This document shows, one piece after another, positions 43,601 through 56,800 of a DNA stretch of 64,000 nt. This stretch comes from Hoplostethus atlanticus (taxonomy: Eukaryota; Chordata; Actinopteri; Trachichthyiformes; Trachichthyidae). The stretch covers positions 4,990,001-5,054,000 of the forward strand of contig JAXDDX010000015.1 of the NCBI GenBank assembly GCA_034670405.1. Direction: 5' to 3'. Made by a program: the position numbers and the translations under genes. Numbering within the stretch: position 1 is the stretch's first letter; each line of letters starts with the position of its first letter. Below the pieces are notes generated by a model. It ran no database searches. It was not told the origin of the DNA and saw only the letters and a program-made list of their open reading frames with translations.

Positions 43601-44334
43601 CTCCCTGTTAATCCACTGACAACCTATAGCTACTGCTATCGCTCTCTCCAACTACACGTAAAACCCACAGCTGATGCTGCATTTAGGTCTAATGAGAGAT
43701 ACCGCAAGTACAAGCTTCCGACTGGGAGAAACCGTTCACGTCAACCTCCTAGTGGTAATTCCAAATAGGCAATATGGGAACTTTTTGAAGTAATAATTAC
43801 TAGTTATAGCTTTTGCTCTTCTCTGTTGCAGCCCCATTTCTTAATTGAGGCTGGTAAAATGGGGGGAAAAATCATCTTGCTTAGTGCAGCTTTAAGTAGA
43901 GACATAAGCTTGCTGCTAAGTGATGCCTTGTCGCCACCCTGTGGTGTAACAGTGACACGACAGGAATATTACATGTACATTTCGGACATTTCAGAGATGC
44001 TGTGTAATGTCCAATAAGTACATAAAGGTTCTGCCTGGAACTGAATCAGCTGTGTATGCTGTTGAATGTGATCTATGTATATACTCCACTCTGGGTGATC
44101 CCCATTCCCATTCATGAACCATCAAGCCCTGTGTAGGTTTTCAAAAGAGAAAATAAAATAAAATGTGGCAGTCTGTTTTTCGTCTACTTCGATTGCAAAA
44201 AGTTTAATACAGTTTAATTGAAAACAGAAATCGACTAGCTGATTGTCCAGTATAAAACCAATTCATCATGCTGCCTTTTGACACAGCAACTGGTCAGAAT
44301 CTGCGTCAAGAAAGGTAGAGAAAGCCAGAGTAAT
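40608..44334. other. Upstream region or alternative intron 1 of robo4
   Basis: AT-rich DNA without recognised exons. A TTAA-type element end lies at 43188 (TTAAAAGGAAAAATCCACC). An opposed end lies at 43873-43894, read on the minus strand as TTAAAGCTGCACTAAGC. These look like termini of different teleost TTAA-target MITEs. Their partners are not found, so extents are unknown. Confidence 0.4.
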
Positions 44335-44343
44335 ACCGGAAGC
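44335..44343 (+). promoter_or_regulatory. ETS site ACCGGAAGC
   Basis: A consensus ETS/GABP core 491 bp before the robo4 start codon. The mammalian ROBO4 promoter is TATA-less and uses ETS-family (GABP) and SP1 sites for endothelial expression, so the site is plausible but untested. Confidence 0.4.
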
Positions 44344-44545
44344 TAGGCCGGTTTGCCTTCAAAATAAAATACAATGATCGCCTTTGAAACAAAAGAACAA
44401 TTATTGGCTTGTACAGAATAACAAAAGTCGTATCAAATGCTAAATGGCGTGAACTATACCAGTAAAATAAATTCGAATGAGATTAAATTGCATTATAGGT
44501 GCAACATATGCATTTTGTCACAAGGGCCTAGGGTTTGAAAATGTG

Positions 44546-44554
44546 ACCGGAAGT
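44546..44554 (+). promoter_or_regulatory. ETS site ACCGGAAGT
   Basis: A strong ETS/GABP consensus 280 bp before the robo4 start codon. It is the second such site within 220 bp, and no TATA box is seen between it and the start. Confidence 0.45.
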
Positions 44555-44825
44555 TGTATTATTCTCTCGAGCTTGACATCGGTCCATCACATGAGAATAC
44601 GAATTGAGTTGGCGCTGATTGTCACCATGTAGACACACTTTTACTTTACATTTAACTCGGATTTTTTTTCACGCAAAATGGAACTTTAATCTGTGGTGTT
44701 TTTGCTGTAGCATCAAAACAAGACGAAAAAGAAATCGCCTACTTGACCACCCGGTTGACTTAAGATGCGTTTAAACGCGTTACCGAACTAATTATTTATC
44801 AGCCGGTCTGGAAAAAAAAGCTACA

Positions 44826-44889
44826 ATGACCAGAAGCGTTTTCATTACAATATTGTTATCAGTTTTTGGAGTGCTTGGTAACTTGGCAG
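44826..44889 (+). CDS. robo4: robo4 exon 1, signal peptide
   Basis: Encodes MTRSVFITILLSVFGVLGNL, a hydrophobic secretion signal. The donor is GTAAGT, phase 1. The intervening intron to exon 2 is 3.1 kb. Confidence 0.88.
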
Positions 44890-47800
44890 GTAAGTGTACT
44901 CAACATTTTAATTATACTTTTAATACTTTCTACTTTACAATACTTTACTTTTTAAACAATTTATTGCGGCATACACTAAACGCATTTTGGATCTTGAATC
45001 ATTCCAGCATTGCCAGCAAACCCGCGATAAATAATCAACGCTACTCATACAACCATATGGAATCCTATAATCAATTTTAGATGGCTAATTATCAGTCATA
45101 ATAAGAATATTATACATATTATAGTGCTATTATAGGAGATAAAGCAAATAATACCATAAAGTACACTAATAACTCAATATTGAGTACTACAGACGCACTA
45201 TAAATCCCTATAGGAATATTATAGGAATACTTTAATTTACTCAGTTATCACAAGCTTTGACTGACATGTGTAATCATTGCGTGTGTTCCCAGTGTTACTT
45301 AAGAAAACCACTATTGTTCCTGTACCTTCTTTTCTAAATCAGTATCACGACCTGTTAATTAGACATCTGTAGTAATAAAGTGCCTAAAAAGCTTGGCTGG
45401 TCCTAGCAGGTGTGAGTGTGACGCTCTAGACACTTCTTATCAAAGCCCAACAACTACTGCATGACAGAATATGACAGAATATTACTATTGACTGGCTTAC
45501 AGCTCTACTTTCAGCACCACCACACCATCTCAGCTCAAAGCTCAAAAGTCATGCTTGATTCTTTTTTGGCAAGTAGGCATGTGGTAGTTAATACTCATCT
45601 GCTGTTGTTCTCCATGCTACTTGGTTGCTATCTCAATCCCTGATTATATAGCTTGATTGTATATGACTGTGTTACCAAACACAGTGCACAGTGGTTATAA
45701 ATCTGGTGTAAGTATGGTGTCAAGTCAGCAGCCTTGCTCCAAATGTCAGTAAGACAAAAAAGGTTAAGAAAGAAAGATCACAGACTGTCTTCACTGATGG
45801 GTCATCTGTTGAAATTGTTCAGATTAATGAAAAATTAGATTACTCTGCAGATTGCTCAGATTACTCTGCATTCAGATTGTCCTCAGTCACTCTCAGATTG
45901 GACTCCGAAGACCAAATGTTATGCACACCAAAAGCCATACCTTCTCATGCGTTTTAAGATTTGTTGTATGCTTATCATAAGAGCTTTGCTAGTTCCCATT
46001 TCATCCAGTTCGTGTAGAGCACTAGCTGTGGGTGAAGGAGAGGTAGTGACTTTAACTTTTTTCATCCTCAATGGATGCATGTGCTCAGTCCAGTCTGATC
46101 TCTCAGTGTTGAAGTCACAGTCTGGATGGCAGATATACAGTATATTCATGTCTCAGTTGTGCCAAACATCCAAATCCTCCTCCTCTTTGTCTACACTGAT
46201 TAAAGTGGATGTAATTGTTGAAACCAAAAAGGGACCACGACTTTCACCTGGATTCACCTGGTCAGGGCAGGCAGTCCTTTATCGATCCCAGTGGAAATTC
46301 TCTTTTTGATTCCACCACAGGAGCTCCACTCAGTGTCTTGCTCAGGGACACTTCAGCAGGGCGGATGCTTGCTGAACCGGGGGGGGGGGGGGGGGGGTTG
46401 AACCCGGGTCTTTTGTTTGGAGGCCGCTCTACCTGCTCGCTGCCTAACACATTTATGTGAACACTTCTTGAAAACAAATTCTGTTTCACAAGTTCAAATT
46501 TACTCTCAGGGTTCTCGGCTGTAATAGCCGTTGGATCATTGCTGTTCTTCGTGTGCTGGTCTTTCCAAGTTTACTTTAAGGATGAGGAGCATGTTGATTT
46601 ACAACATTTACAACATTTCCTCCTGAGAAAAATAGCTCTCAGGAACACATTGAGCTCCATGAGTGTTTGGACATGTTATGGCTGCATTCTCTTTTTTTCC
46701 TTTTGATGTGAAACGACACAATGACAGTGAGGATAAAGTGGCTATTGTTGCCGTTGCTGTGAGGGTATTTCCGACCATAGTGAATGAACAGCTCAAGAGG
46801 TACCACCTAGATGGCGCCTCCCTATGTCAGGCAGCCAACAATATTTGGACAGATTAAGATCAGGTTCAATGTGGAAGTTAGTCTTCATATGTAGTTAAAA
46901 CAAAATCATGCTGTGCGAAGACTTTTAAAAGTTTGCAACCCATAAACATTCCCGACTCTTTGATATTTTGTTGCTGTGTTGTGAATTACTCAGTCAGTTC
47001 CTCCAAATCCTGATATAACATCGTGCAAATGTGATTTTCTTGAGATTTGGCAAAAAAAATCCACTGATTTAGTAGTTTTGAGGAAAAAAATTCTCAAGAT
47101 CAAAGAAAATACATTGGCTTATACAATGGCATCGTACTGCATCACTTGAGGTGGTTGAAGATTATATGGACCCCCATTTTTCCAAATCTATTTTAAGCAT
47201 CTCATGATGTTGATTGCATTTTTCTTGATTTTGACACGTCAATTTTAGAACAACAAAAAATGGCTCCTGTACAAACTGACAACCTAAAAGTTAGTTGTGG
47301 TGAAGTTCCTCTTCAAGAGGGTCTTTTGTCCTGTTGCGGATATGCTGTTCCAGCCCGCCTTTGTTGGGGGACGACGATCCCGAGACCCTCCAGCTTCCTC
47401 TCCCGTACAGGAAGCTGATCACAGTCCCCCCATTTCCTTGAATGTGGTCATCCAGAACCCACGGGAAGTTCAAACAATGGCATTCCAACGCTGCTGGCTG
47501 CAAACAGACATTGTTTGTTGGTAGCAGGGCTCGAAGTTGTTTGTTGTGGGTGTTTTCTGCTTAAATGAACCCGGAAGGCGGTGTTACCTAGTGCCAGGGG
47601 GGCTGCCCTTTGGCTCTTCCCTCCTGAAAGCATGACAGTTGCATTCACATTGTAGGATCTTGTCCAGAGCAACTTACAGTAGAGTGAGCTTCAATTCCTA
47701 TCATGAATGCAAATGTCAGGCCTGAGCGCCCTTATAATATCCCCGTCAGTCCAGCATGATCATGTAAGAACAACGTGCAAGGAAAATAAATGAAATACGA

Positions 47801-50800
47801 GCTAAGGAGAGACAGATTCCAACATAACTGAGCAAACTTAACTGAAGCTCAGACATTGCATGCATTTGTAAATCTGATTAAACCGCCACAGAAGCGTCAT
47901 CCAGCCCCGTCCCACCTTCCGCTACCTATACCTGGATACCGGTTGACCATCTCTCCGCATGTCTCTGTCCTCTTCAGGTTCCAGGGTTCGCGCCGAGGAG
48001 GTGCCGCCCCGCATCGTCCACCACCCCTCCGACGTGGTGGTGAAAGTGGGCAACCCCGCCACGCTGTCCTGCCGGGCGGAGGGCAACCCCGAGCCGGCCT
48101 TTGAGTGGCTGCGCAACGGCCAGCCCCTGGAGACGGACAAGCGAGACGGCCAATCGCAGCCCATCGTTTTGTCGGAGGGGAGCCTCTTCTTCCTGAGCGT
48201 GGCAGGGGGGAGGCGGGGCCAGTCGCATGAAGGCGTCTATGCCTGCGTGGCCAGGAACAGCGCAGGCAAGGCCACCAGTCGCAATGCATCGTTGTATATT
48301 GCAGGTAAGGCTGGGGGCCAATATGGGATTATACTGGATTACTGCAGAATATTTCATCATGCTGAATGAAGTCCTTCCCCGAATTCTGATTGGGCTGTTA
48401 TTCCGATTATGAATGTAGTATTAGGCTCGATGTAAACACAATATTGAGAAACTTGACAATGTCAGTAAGGTAGACACACACACACACACACCCCCAGATC
48501 ATCCGTGAACCAATAACAAAGGACTTGATGCTATCTATCCCAGGGAGACCCCGTATCTACAATCCCTTTGTGCAGGTCAGATACCCTGCAGCTCCTTCCT
48601 CCAACCCCCACACCTACAGGAAAGTGAATCCTCCATCCCCTATAGAGAGCGGGGTTGAAGGCAATGAACACACACACACACGGAGAAGGATGATGAAGAT
48701 GTATGTCGTGACAGAGACAGAAGAGTGTGGGGGTCCAATGTCAATGTTTGCCAGAGGGGAGGGGGTCAAACAGTGAGGGTAAACGACCGCTGACCCCCAC
48801 TGTTTACTCGTTAGGATCCCTATGAGGTGCTCTACATGCAGCAGCTACTCCTATCTGAGGTCCACACTGAACACAGAACCGAAAAGCTGCAATGGACAAG
48901 ACCTATACGGAGAAAACATGGGGACAAAGCGCATTAAGAAAATAAAAGCCCTCAGGCGACAGCACAGTTTCTGTCTGTCTGTTCATATATTAAAACATCT
49001 ATCTTTATATCTCGCAGGCATATTTAACGGTAAGGAGAGAGGCGTTGCACTGTTAGAATGTTTTGGGTGGCATTTCCAAAGTCTCCAAAATGAATGTAAA
49101 TCTTGTTTGATGTCATTATCTCAGCTTTTGTTTGAAAATCTTAGTCACTCAATTGGAGAGTGAAAAGATGTCTTCAGTCTTTAATGATGGCTAATGGGCT
49201 TTAATGGCTGGTTTACTTTCTGCCTTTGTAACTGGTACTGAGTACACCCCATGTTTTTTTTTATAGCTGTATACCTACTGTGTGTGGTATGGTATGGTAG
49301 ATACGGTGTGGTTGGTATGGCTGTATAGTATGGTTGGTATGGTATATATATCGCAAAAAACAAATGATGCTCACTTGAGGCAGAAAGAAAGAAATCAAGC
49401 AAACAATATTGATGCATTTGTTGAAGAAATACTAACATGGGGACGTATGTCTGTAAAATATCTGTCATTTACGACCTACCAGAAATGTCATTGCGCTTTT
49501 GCACCCATGTATAAGGTGCCTGAGTGATTGTATAACCGCTACTGGTGTCTGTGGACTCCCAGTGGTCCCGGTGGTTCCCAGCATAGTCAGGTATAGTTTA
49601 CTTTCACCATAATTCACTAGACATGATCCCAGTTTTCCTAACATATTAGAATTGCCAAGCTCATTTTCACCTCCAGATGAAAGCATGATGAATAGCCATC
49701 ATTAGCTGAAAGAGCTAAGAGCAATAATAGCTTGCCCAATACTAATCAGTTCTTCGTCCAAGCTGATGGAAACACACCTAATGTCAATCATCACGTACTA
49801 ACTAAACTCACAGCTCGCTCGCTCCGTGTTCTTCCAGTGTTGCGGGAGGAGTTCAGCGTGCAGCCCAGCAATGTGGAGGTGGCGGAGGGGGAGGCGGCCG
49901 TCTTAAGCTGTGGCCCCCCGGTGGGACACCCCGAACCCAACATCACCTGGAGGAAGGATGGCCTCCCCATCAACAGCACTGATCACCACTACACTGTAAG
50001 ACCTCCGACACTATGACCATTATAAACCAAAAAACAATTATATTTTCGGGAAAGCATTAATTCATACTTCTTACTTGTTCTCGGTATCTATTTTGAATTG
50101 TAGAACCTTCCCCTTTAAACCCCTGTTATCATATAACCAGTGATACTGCTTAGTATGTTGTATACTATGAATCTATGTTATATAGATGTAAAAGCCTGAG
50201 TTTACATCCCTGAATATATATATATATATATATATATACAGTATATATATATGTGAGCTTTACATTCCGTCCTCTGTGATTGAACTGGGGAGGTGTGTGT
50301 GTCCTTGTGCTCTAGGAGCTGAGTGGGAAGCTTATCATCGCCCCTGCAGAGAGGAACCACTCTGGTGTTTATGTGTGTGTGGCCACCAACACTGTGGGAA
50401 TGAGAGAGAGCAGGGCGGCTCGTCTGTCTGTGCTGGGTGAGACAACATTCTTGTAGCACTTGTTACCGGTGTTGTCACGAATCCAGAATACTTCAATACT
50501 TTAATATCTAAAAATGTGATACCATTTGATACCACGGCAAACAAGAAAAACCATCAAGCAGTCTCACAGAACAACACTCACTGAGATGTTTTGCTGAGTT
50601 ATTTGTGTTTCCACGCTTTGTAGCAACCTTTGCACAGGGGTTTTGATGTCGGTTGGGTTTTTTCTTCTTCTTCTTCTTCTGAATCCCTCTTCCCTGCCAC
50701 TGCAGCCAAGCCTGTATTGGTGCTGAAGCCAGAAAACGTGTCAGTGAGAACGGGGGAGTCAGCCCAGTTCTACTGCCAGGCTAAAGGAGACCCTCCACCG

Positions 50801-53800
50801 GCTGTGGTTTGGAGCAGAGAGCAGGGGCCGCTGCCCAACGGCAGGTACTCTATACTATACAATAATACCACTTCCACTTTAACCTCATTAATGTTGATTT
50901 AGGACATATTTGTTGGTGTGTAGGATATTTCTACAACTACCAATTCCATGAAATGTGTTGGTAAAAACAGTTTATTATATTATCTGAATACATTTGTGTT
51001 CAAAAATATTGGCCCCTAACTTCTTTTCCATTTCTTGGAACAAAAAGTAAATGTCTGACATCATTTATTGGTGTGGTTAACTTTAGGATGTTGTAAACTT
51101 GGCAGGGTATGAAAATAGAACGAGTGCTCGGTTGGCCCGGCTTTGGGAGGGATCTTTGCCTCCCAACACTTCTAACCATCAGTTGGCCTGCAGCAATTTG
51201 GCCAACCTTTCAGTTGCAAGCTGCTCTTACCAAATGTTTGAGTGATGCTGCTTTCAATTCTCAGCATAGATAGACGCAATTCATAACAGATCAGACTCAA
51301 TAGACTCAAGAAATCTCCCGCTTTCCTCTCGAACCATTTCTGTATGCTTCTTTGCTTCTGTCTGGGGTCACTGTCCTGCTTGAGGGCCCACAGCTTTCTT
51401 CAAAGACACAGTTTTTGAGCATGGGGTTGAATGTTTGATTCCAAATAATCATCCCGTTTCATGATGCCGTGCACGCATCATGATAGTATTTTAATTGACT
51501 TTGTTAAGGGTGTTGAAAAATGTTCTAATGCTCTATTTGTGTTCGTAGGTATCTTGTGAACCCGGACCAGACTCTCCAGATCCACTATGTGACAGCCCAG
51601 GATGCAGGGAAGTACACCTGCAAAGCTGTCAATGACGTGGGCGTGGTCACTGCCAGCGCGCAGCTATTGGTTGAGGGTGAGACACGTCTGCTCATAACAG
51701 CTCATTCAACATGTCAAAAGGTTCTCTGTGCAGAGCCAACCAATCATCAGTTTTGATATTTCCAGGTTTACTAAGCCAAATCTGATCTATGAGAGAAAGT
51801 TGTGGGTGACACTTACCCCATATATTTCTACTTGACCTTTATAACACAATCAACATTAAACCAGAGTTCCCTCAAATCTGCTCTATAGTGCTCATTTTTG
51901 TGGGCATTTCTGCCTTTATTCGCCAGTTAACAGTAGAGAGAGACAGGAAAGACCGGGGGACAGAGGAGGAGCGCCAGTGGTCCCAGGCAGGATTCAAACC
52001 CAGGACGTCACGGTTACGCGGTACAGGCCTTAGACCGCTGAGCCACCACGACGCCCCCTATAGTGCTCAATTTTAATTGAAAGTAGAATCCTGTTAGATA
52101 ACAGGGAAATGTTGATAATAAGGCACTTAAAACTTCCCATTTGCACTTGGTGATGTAATTGCACTGCCACTATAAAGGGCATATCAGATTTGAGCATGTC
52201 ACTCTATTCTGCCACGCTGTAGCTCAGAGCATTAATCAGCCAATGAACATATTTGCATTACAATGCCTTTCCTATGAGAGCTGAAGACTAGCACAAGCAT
52301 CACTGTCAACCCTGGAAGATTTTCAAGTAACAATCAACATTTTCATAGAAATACATTTCCATTTTGATACTCTCTAATGCCGATGGATATAACGCGGTAG
52401 TGATTCAACCTGTAGCCACTTCATGAAAGCTTTTACATTTGCTGTTCAGAGAGGTCTTTCCTGGGAAAAAACAATGTGGTGCAGGAAATGACACATTTTT
52501 ATTGTTTCCAACAGCAGCAACAGCGGTTTGTTTTGAATAAACAGAAGAACTGGGTAGTTACCACGAGCAGCGATAGCCACCGTGGCTGAACAGACAAAGA
52601 AAAGAGAAAATTCCCAATACGATTCTCTTGTGTTTCCAGAGGCGCCTAGCACCAAACAGAAAGACCTCCACAGAGAGCTGTCAGTCCTGCGAGTGGCTCT
52701 GGAAAATGTCACCATCATGGCCCCCGGATCCAACCTGTCTCAAGTACAGTGGAAGGTATGGGAAAGCTGTTAGCCTCAGCGGTCTCAACAGTGTTAGGTT
52801 CACATAAAAGGTTATGTGAAGAAATTTGCTACCAGCAGTTGACCTCTGCTTTCTCTCTGGCCAGCTCCAGTCCCTCCCAGCTCAGCCACATTACCTCGAC
52901 GGATTTGAGGTCCTCTACCGCTCTCTGCTGCCGGCCAGCTCCGACTGGGCAGCGACGAGGGTGTCACTGCCTAACTTCCAGACCCAGGTCGGCCCCTTAA
53001 AGAGAGGCTACAAGTACGAGTTCAAAGTTCGCCCCTACGGCAGCGACTTGTACGGGAGGGAGAGCAACACGAGGCACCTGAGAGTTCCTGAGATAGGTGA
53101 GAAATGTTTTTCACTGTACTTATTTCAGCCATTGCTTCACGGGTATATACACATACAGTACAGCAGTGACAATAGCAAACTCTTCCATCAGTGCCCGGTG
53201 CCTCGCCGCTGTCTGTCTCCATAACGGTGAACCATGAGCGCAATAACACCGTCCACCTGAGTTGGGAGCCTCCTCCTCACGAAGCCCACAACGGTATCAT
53301 ACAGGGCTACCAGGTACTCAGTGGAGAACGACACAGAGAGCAAGAAGAGATAAAAGCATCAATGCCTCTTTTTTTTTTTTTCCACACCAGGATATTAAAA
53401 AAAAACGTGTTTCTCTGTCCAGGTGTGGTGTGTGGAGTCGGAGGAGCAGCAATATCAGAACTGGACAGTGGACAGCAGCCGACACAGCCTGGATATCTCC
53501 ACTCTCAGCCCAGGCAAACGGTACTCGATCACGGTGGCAGCCGCCAACGGAGCCGGTTTAGGAATACAAAGTGATCCTCATGGATTCGTCATAGGTGAGC
53601 AACCAGGCACCAGGGATAGTAGCTATTTGTATCAGAACACTGTATCGATAACATGCTAGCTGTGTCAGCAGGATATAACCACACTGAGGCAGAAAAGTAT
53701 CCTGACTCCAGTTGAGATTATCTTATTATTGTACCCCCTTCCTCCTCCTACCACCAATCTCCCATCATTTCTCTCTCTCTCCCTCCTTCTTTCCTCACCT

Positions 53801-56800
53801 ACTTCCTGTTTCCCGCTCAGCCCCCCAGACAGGTGGGTCCCCCGAGTCAGACAGCCACAGTAGGGATCTCTCCCAGGTCCTGGCCATGCTCCAGGACCCG
53901 GTGTTGATCGGCATCGTTGGCGCCCTCCTGTGGTGCGTCCTGATGGCCACAGCTGTCTGCCTCTTCCGACGGCACACCAGGACAGGCCACCTGGGACCAC
54001 GCCACAGCAAGGCTAAAGGTGTGTGTATAGAGGTCACTTCTCATCATGATATATGGTAGGACTCTGATTATCCTCAGATTTAAACAAGGGACTGCAGGGA
54101 GTGTCATAGACTTGATCGAAGCATTTCAAAACAACCAAACAGCTGTTCTTCTCTGTTTTTTTCTTAGGTTTGCACAAACTAGCCAGTGAAGATCTCATCA
54201 TCAGACACAGGTAAAACGGAGAGAACTGACACTACTTCAATTTCACTTATAAGGAATCATAAGAAAAAGGAAAAGAAAGCCATATATTAGGTTGGCCATA
54301 TTTAAAAAATGAATTTAATTGAGAAAACAATACTAAAGCAAAATCTGGTTTCTGATACTGTGTGCCAAATGAAGTCTTGGTCTCATGCAATCCTGAAGTT
54401 CGCATTGTCATTGGACCCACTGGAACCAATGTAAAGCAAATGTGGCTCTAGGCAACATTAAAGGACAAAGACCCATTATTGTAGAATAAGTTTGTTTTTT
54501 TTACTACAATACAGAATAGTGATATTCTCTCAATTAACAAACAAAACACATTAAGTATTTTCACTAGGAAAATGAACATTTACAGTAACATACAGTAACA
54601 AAAAAATACTTAAAATTGGCCAGGTATTCCTCTTAGTTCTTTTCGGGTGGATTTTCATTCAAGTGGGCTGCCTCTTCTACAGGATGGCAGCACCAGACTC
54701 CCCGTGGATGTCTGGAGCGTGGAGACCCACCCACTGGAACGAGAAGTACCAGGGCTTGTGGGCCCCAAGTCAGGAAAATGCCAGGATCAGGAGCACCAGT
54801 GAGTATTGAGCTAACCATTGCATAATGATATGGAGGTCTAGTATGTGAAAATATAACTTAAGCTATGAATCTTTCACCAGACCTCCCCGTCACAGCCAAG
54901 ACGGACCCCAACTGCCTGGACCCGGCTGTCCCCATCGTGCCCGACAGCTGTGGCGTCTACGGCACCTTTTATGTGGACCTGACGGGCAATGGCCTCAAGA
55001 CCTTCAACAGCCCTGGGCGCTGCCCAAAGATGCCCCACATTCTGCCCCATCAGCATGGCGCTGAGACCATCCGGATATCCACCCAACCTGTCGCAAAGAC
55101 CTCCTCCCCCGGAAGCCACGAGGCTCTGCCGTGGAAACATGCCGTTCGCTCCCAGCCCAAGATGGGCGTGTTGAGGGAGTCATGGGAGAAGAACCACACT
55201 AAGCAAGGTGAATATGGTATCTGGCATGAGATGGATCAGTGAATTTGGCAGAAAGCAAATGCTGGAGGATATATAGGATAACGCTTTCTTCTTCCCCCCT
55301 CCCTCCCCCAGAGTTGCATGCAGTGAACAGCGTCCCCCTACTGCCAACCAGGAACCAGGCCTGTCTGTCCAACGCCTACAAACAGAGACTCAGTCACCTA
55401 CCACCAGGCCGACCTGGTATGGCAAAACCTCAACACTGTCAATACCGATAGGAGGGAGATGGAGAGAGAGATGAGAGAACATTATCCGAGACAGACCAAG
55501 AATTCAACACCAAATGAGTAGCCCATTGTAATCTAGTCACTTAGTCATTTAATCTGTAGCAGACTATTGACTATACCGGATGAAATAATCAATATATGTG
55601 AAAGTTGTCATGGGTGACTTAGAAGGGCCGTGAAGGAAAAAGTGACGGAAAACTAAGCTAGTTTTGTGGGAGAAGACAACAACTAATTCTGACTGTGTGT
55701 GTGTTGTTGTTGTTGTTGTTCAACCTTCACCCTACGCATCCCTTTGGCCAGGCGGACATCCAGAGTACGTTAACGCGTCCGGCTCCCCCCGCGTCCTGCA
55801 TTACTCTGCATCGCTGCACCTTGTGGACATGCTGCCGCCCCCACCGCCGATACCCATAGACGACACCACGGACACACACAGCCTCACTTCAGACGAAGGG
55901 TGAGGCTAAAATACGGGTGCACACACAGACTCAGACTGGATGGAGGTTACATCACCTGAAAGCCCTCTATATACACATGCAAACACACACACACACACAC
56001 ACACACAGGCATGCAAACACACACACCTCTTCATTCCATTTTGACTGTCCAATGTTCCCGTTGCCGCGTCTTCCCATCACCTTCAGTGCAGCTGAGTTGA
56101 ACACTAATGATACATGATGAGGGCCATCTGTTTCCTTTGAGAGGATGAAAACAGAGTAGACAGGAGTTATTTTAGGTATAGGTTTGGTATAAATATGGTC
56201 CTTCAAATGCACTCAGACTTGTCTCAAGGATGAAGCTTAAGAAATGACGCTTTCCTGCATTACTCGCATCCTCTCTCGTAAGACTCTTCCCACAACAGTA
56301 CTGGAGGAGATGACCTGAACTTCCTTCCTTTGTTTATACACTATATGGACAAAAGTCAGTGGACACCCCTACTAGTTATTGAGTTGAGGTGTTTCAGCCA
56401 CCCTGTTCTTCAGGGTTTGGGCTTGGCCCCTTAGTTCCAGTGAAGGGTAATCTTAATGCTACAGGATACCAAAACATTTTAGCCAATTGGGTGCTTCCAA
56501 CTTTGTGGCAACAGTTTGGGGAAGGCCCTTTGCTGTTCCAGCATGACTGTGCCCCTGAGCACAAAGTGAGGTCCATAAAGACATGGTTAGACGAGTTTGG
56601 TGTGGAGGAACTCGATTGGCCTGCAGAGAGCCCTGACCTCAACCCCATTGAACACCTTTGGGAGGAATTAGAACGCTGATGGCGAGCCAGGCCTTCTCGT
56701 CCAACATCACTGCCTGACCTCACTAATGCTCTTTTGGCTGAATGGGCACAAATTCCAACAGACACACTCCAAAAGCTTGTGGAAAGCCTTCCCAGAAGAG

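Noticed and set aside
47897..48360. Antisense frames over robo4 exon 2
   Set aside because: GC-rich shadow frames of the Ig1 exon, which is strongly supported on the plus strand.
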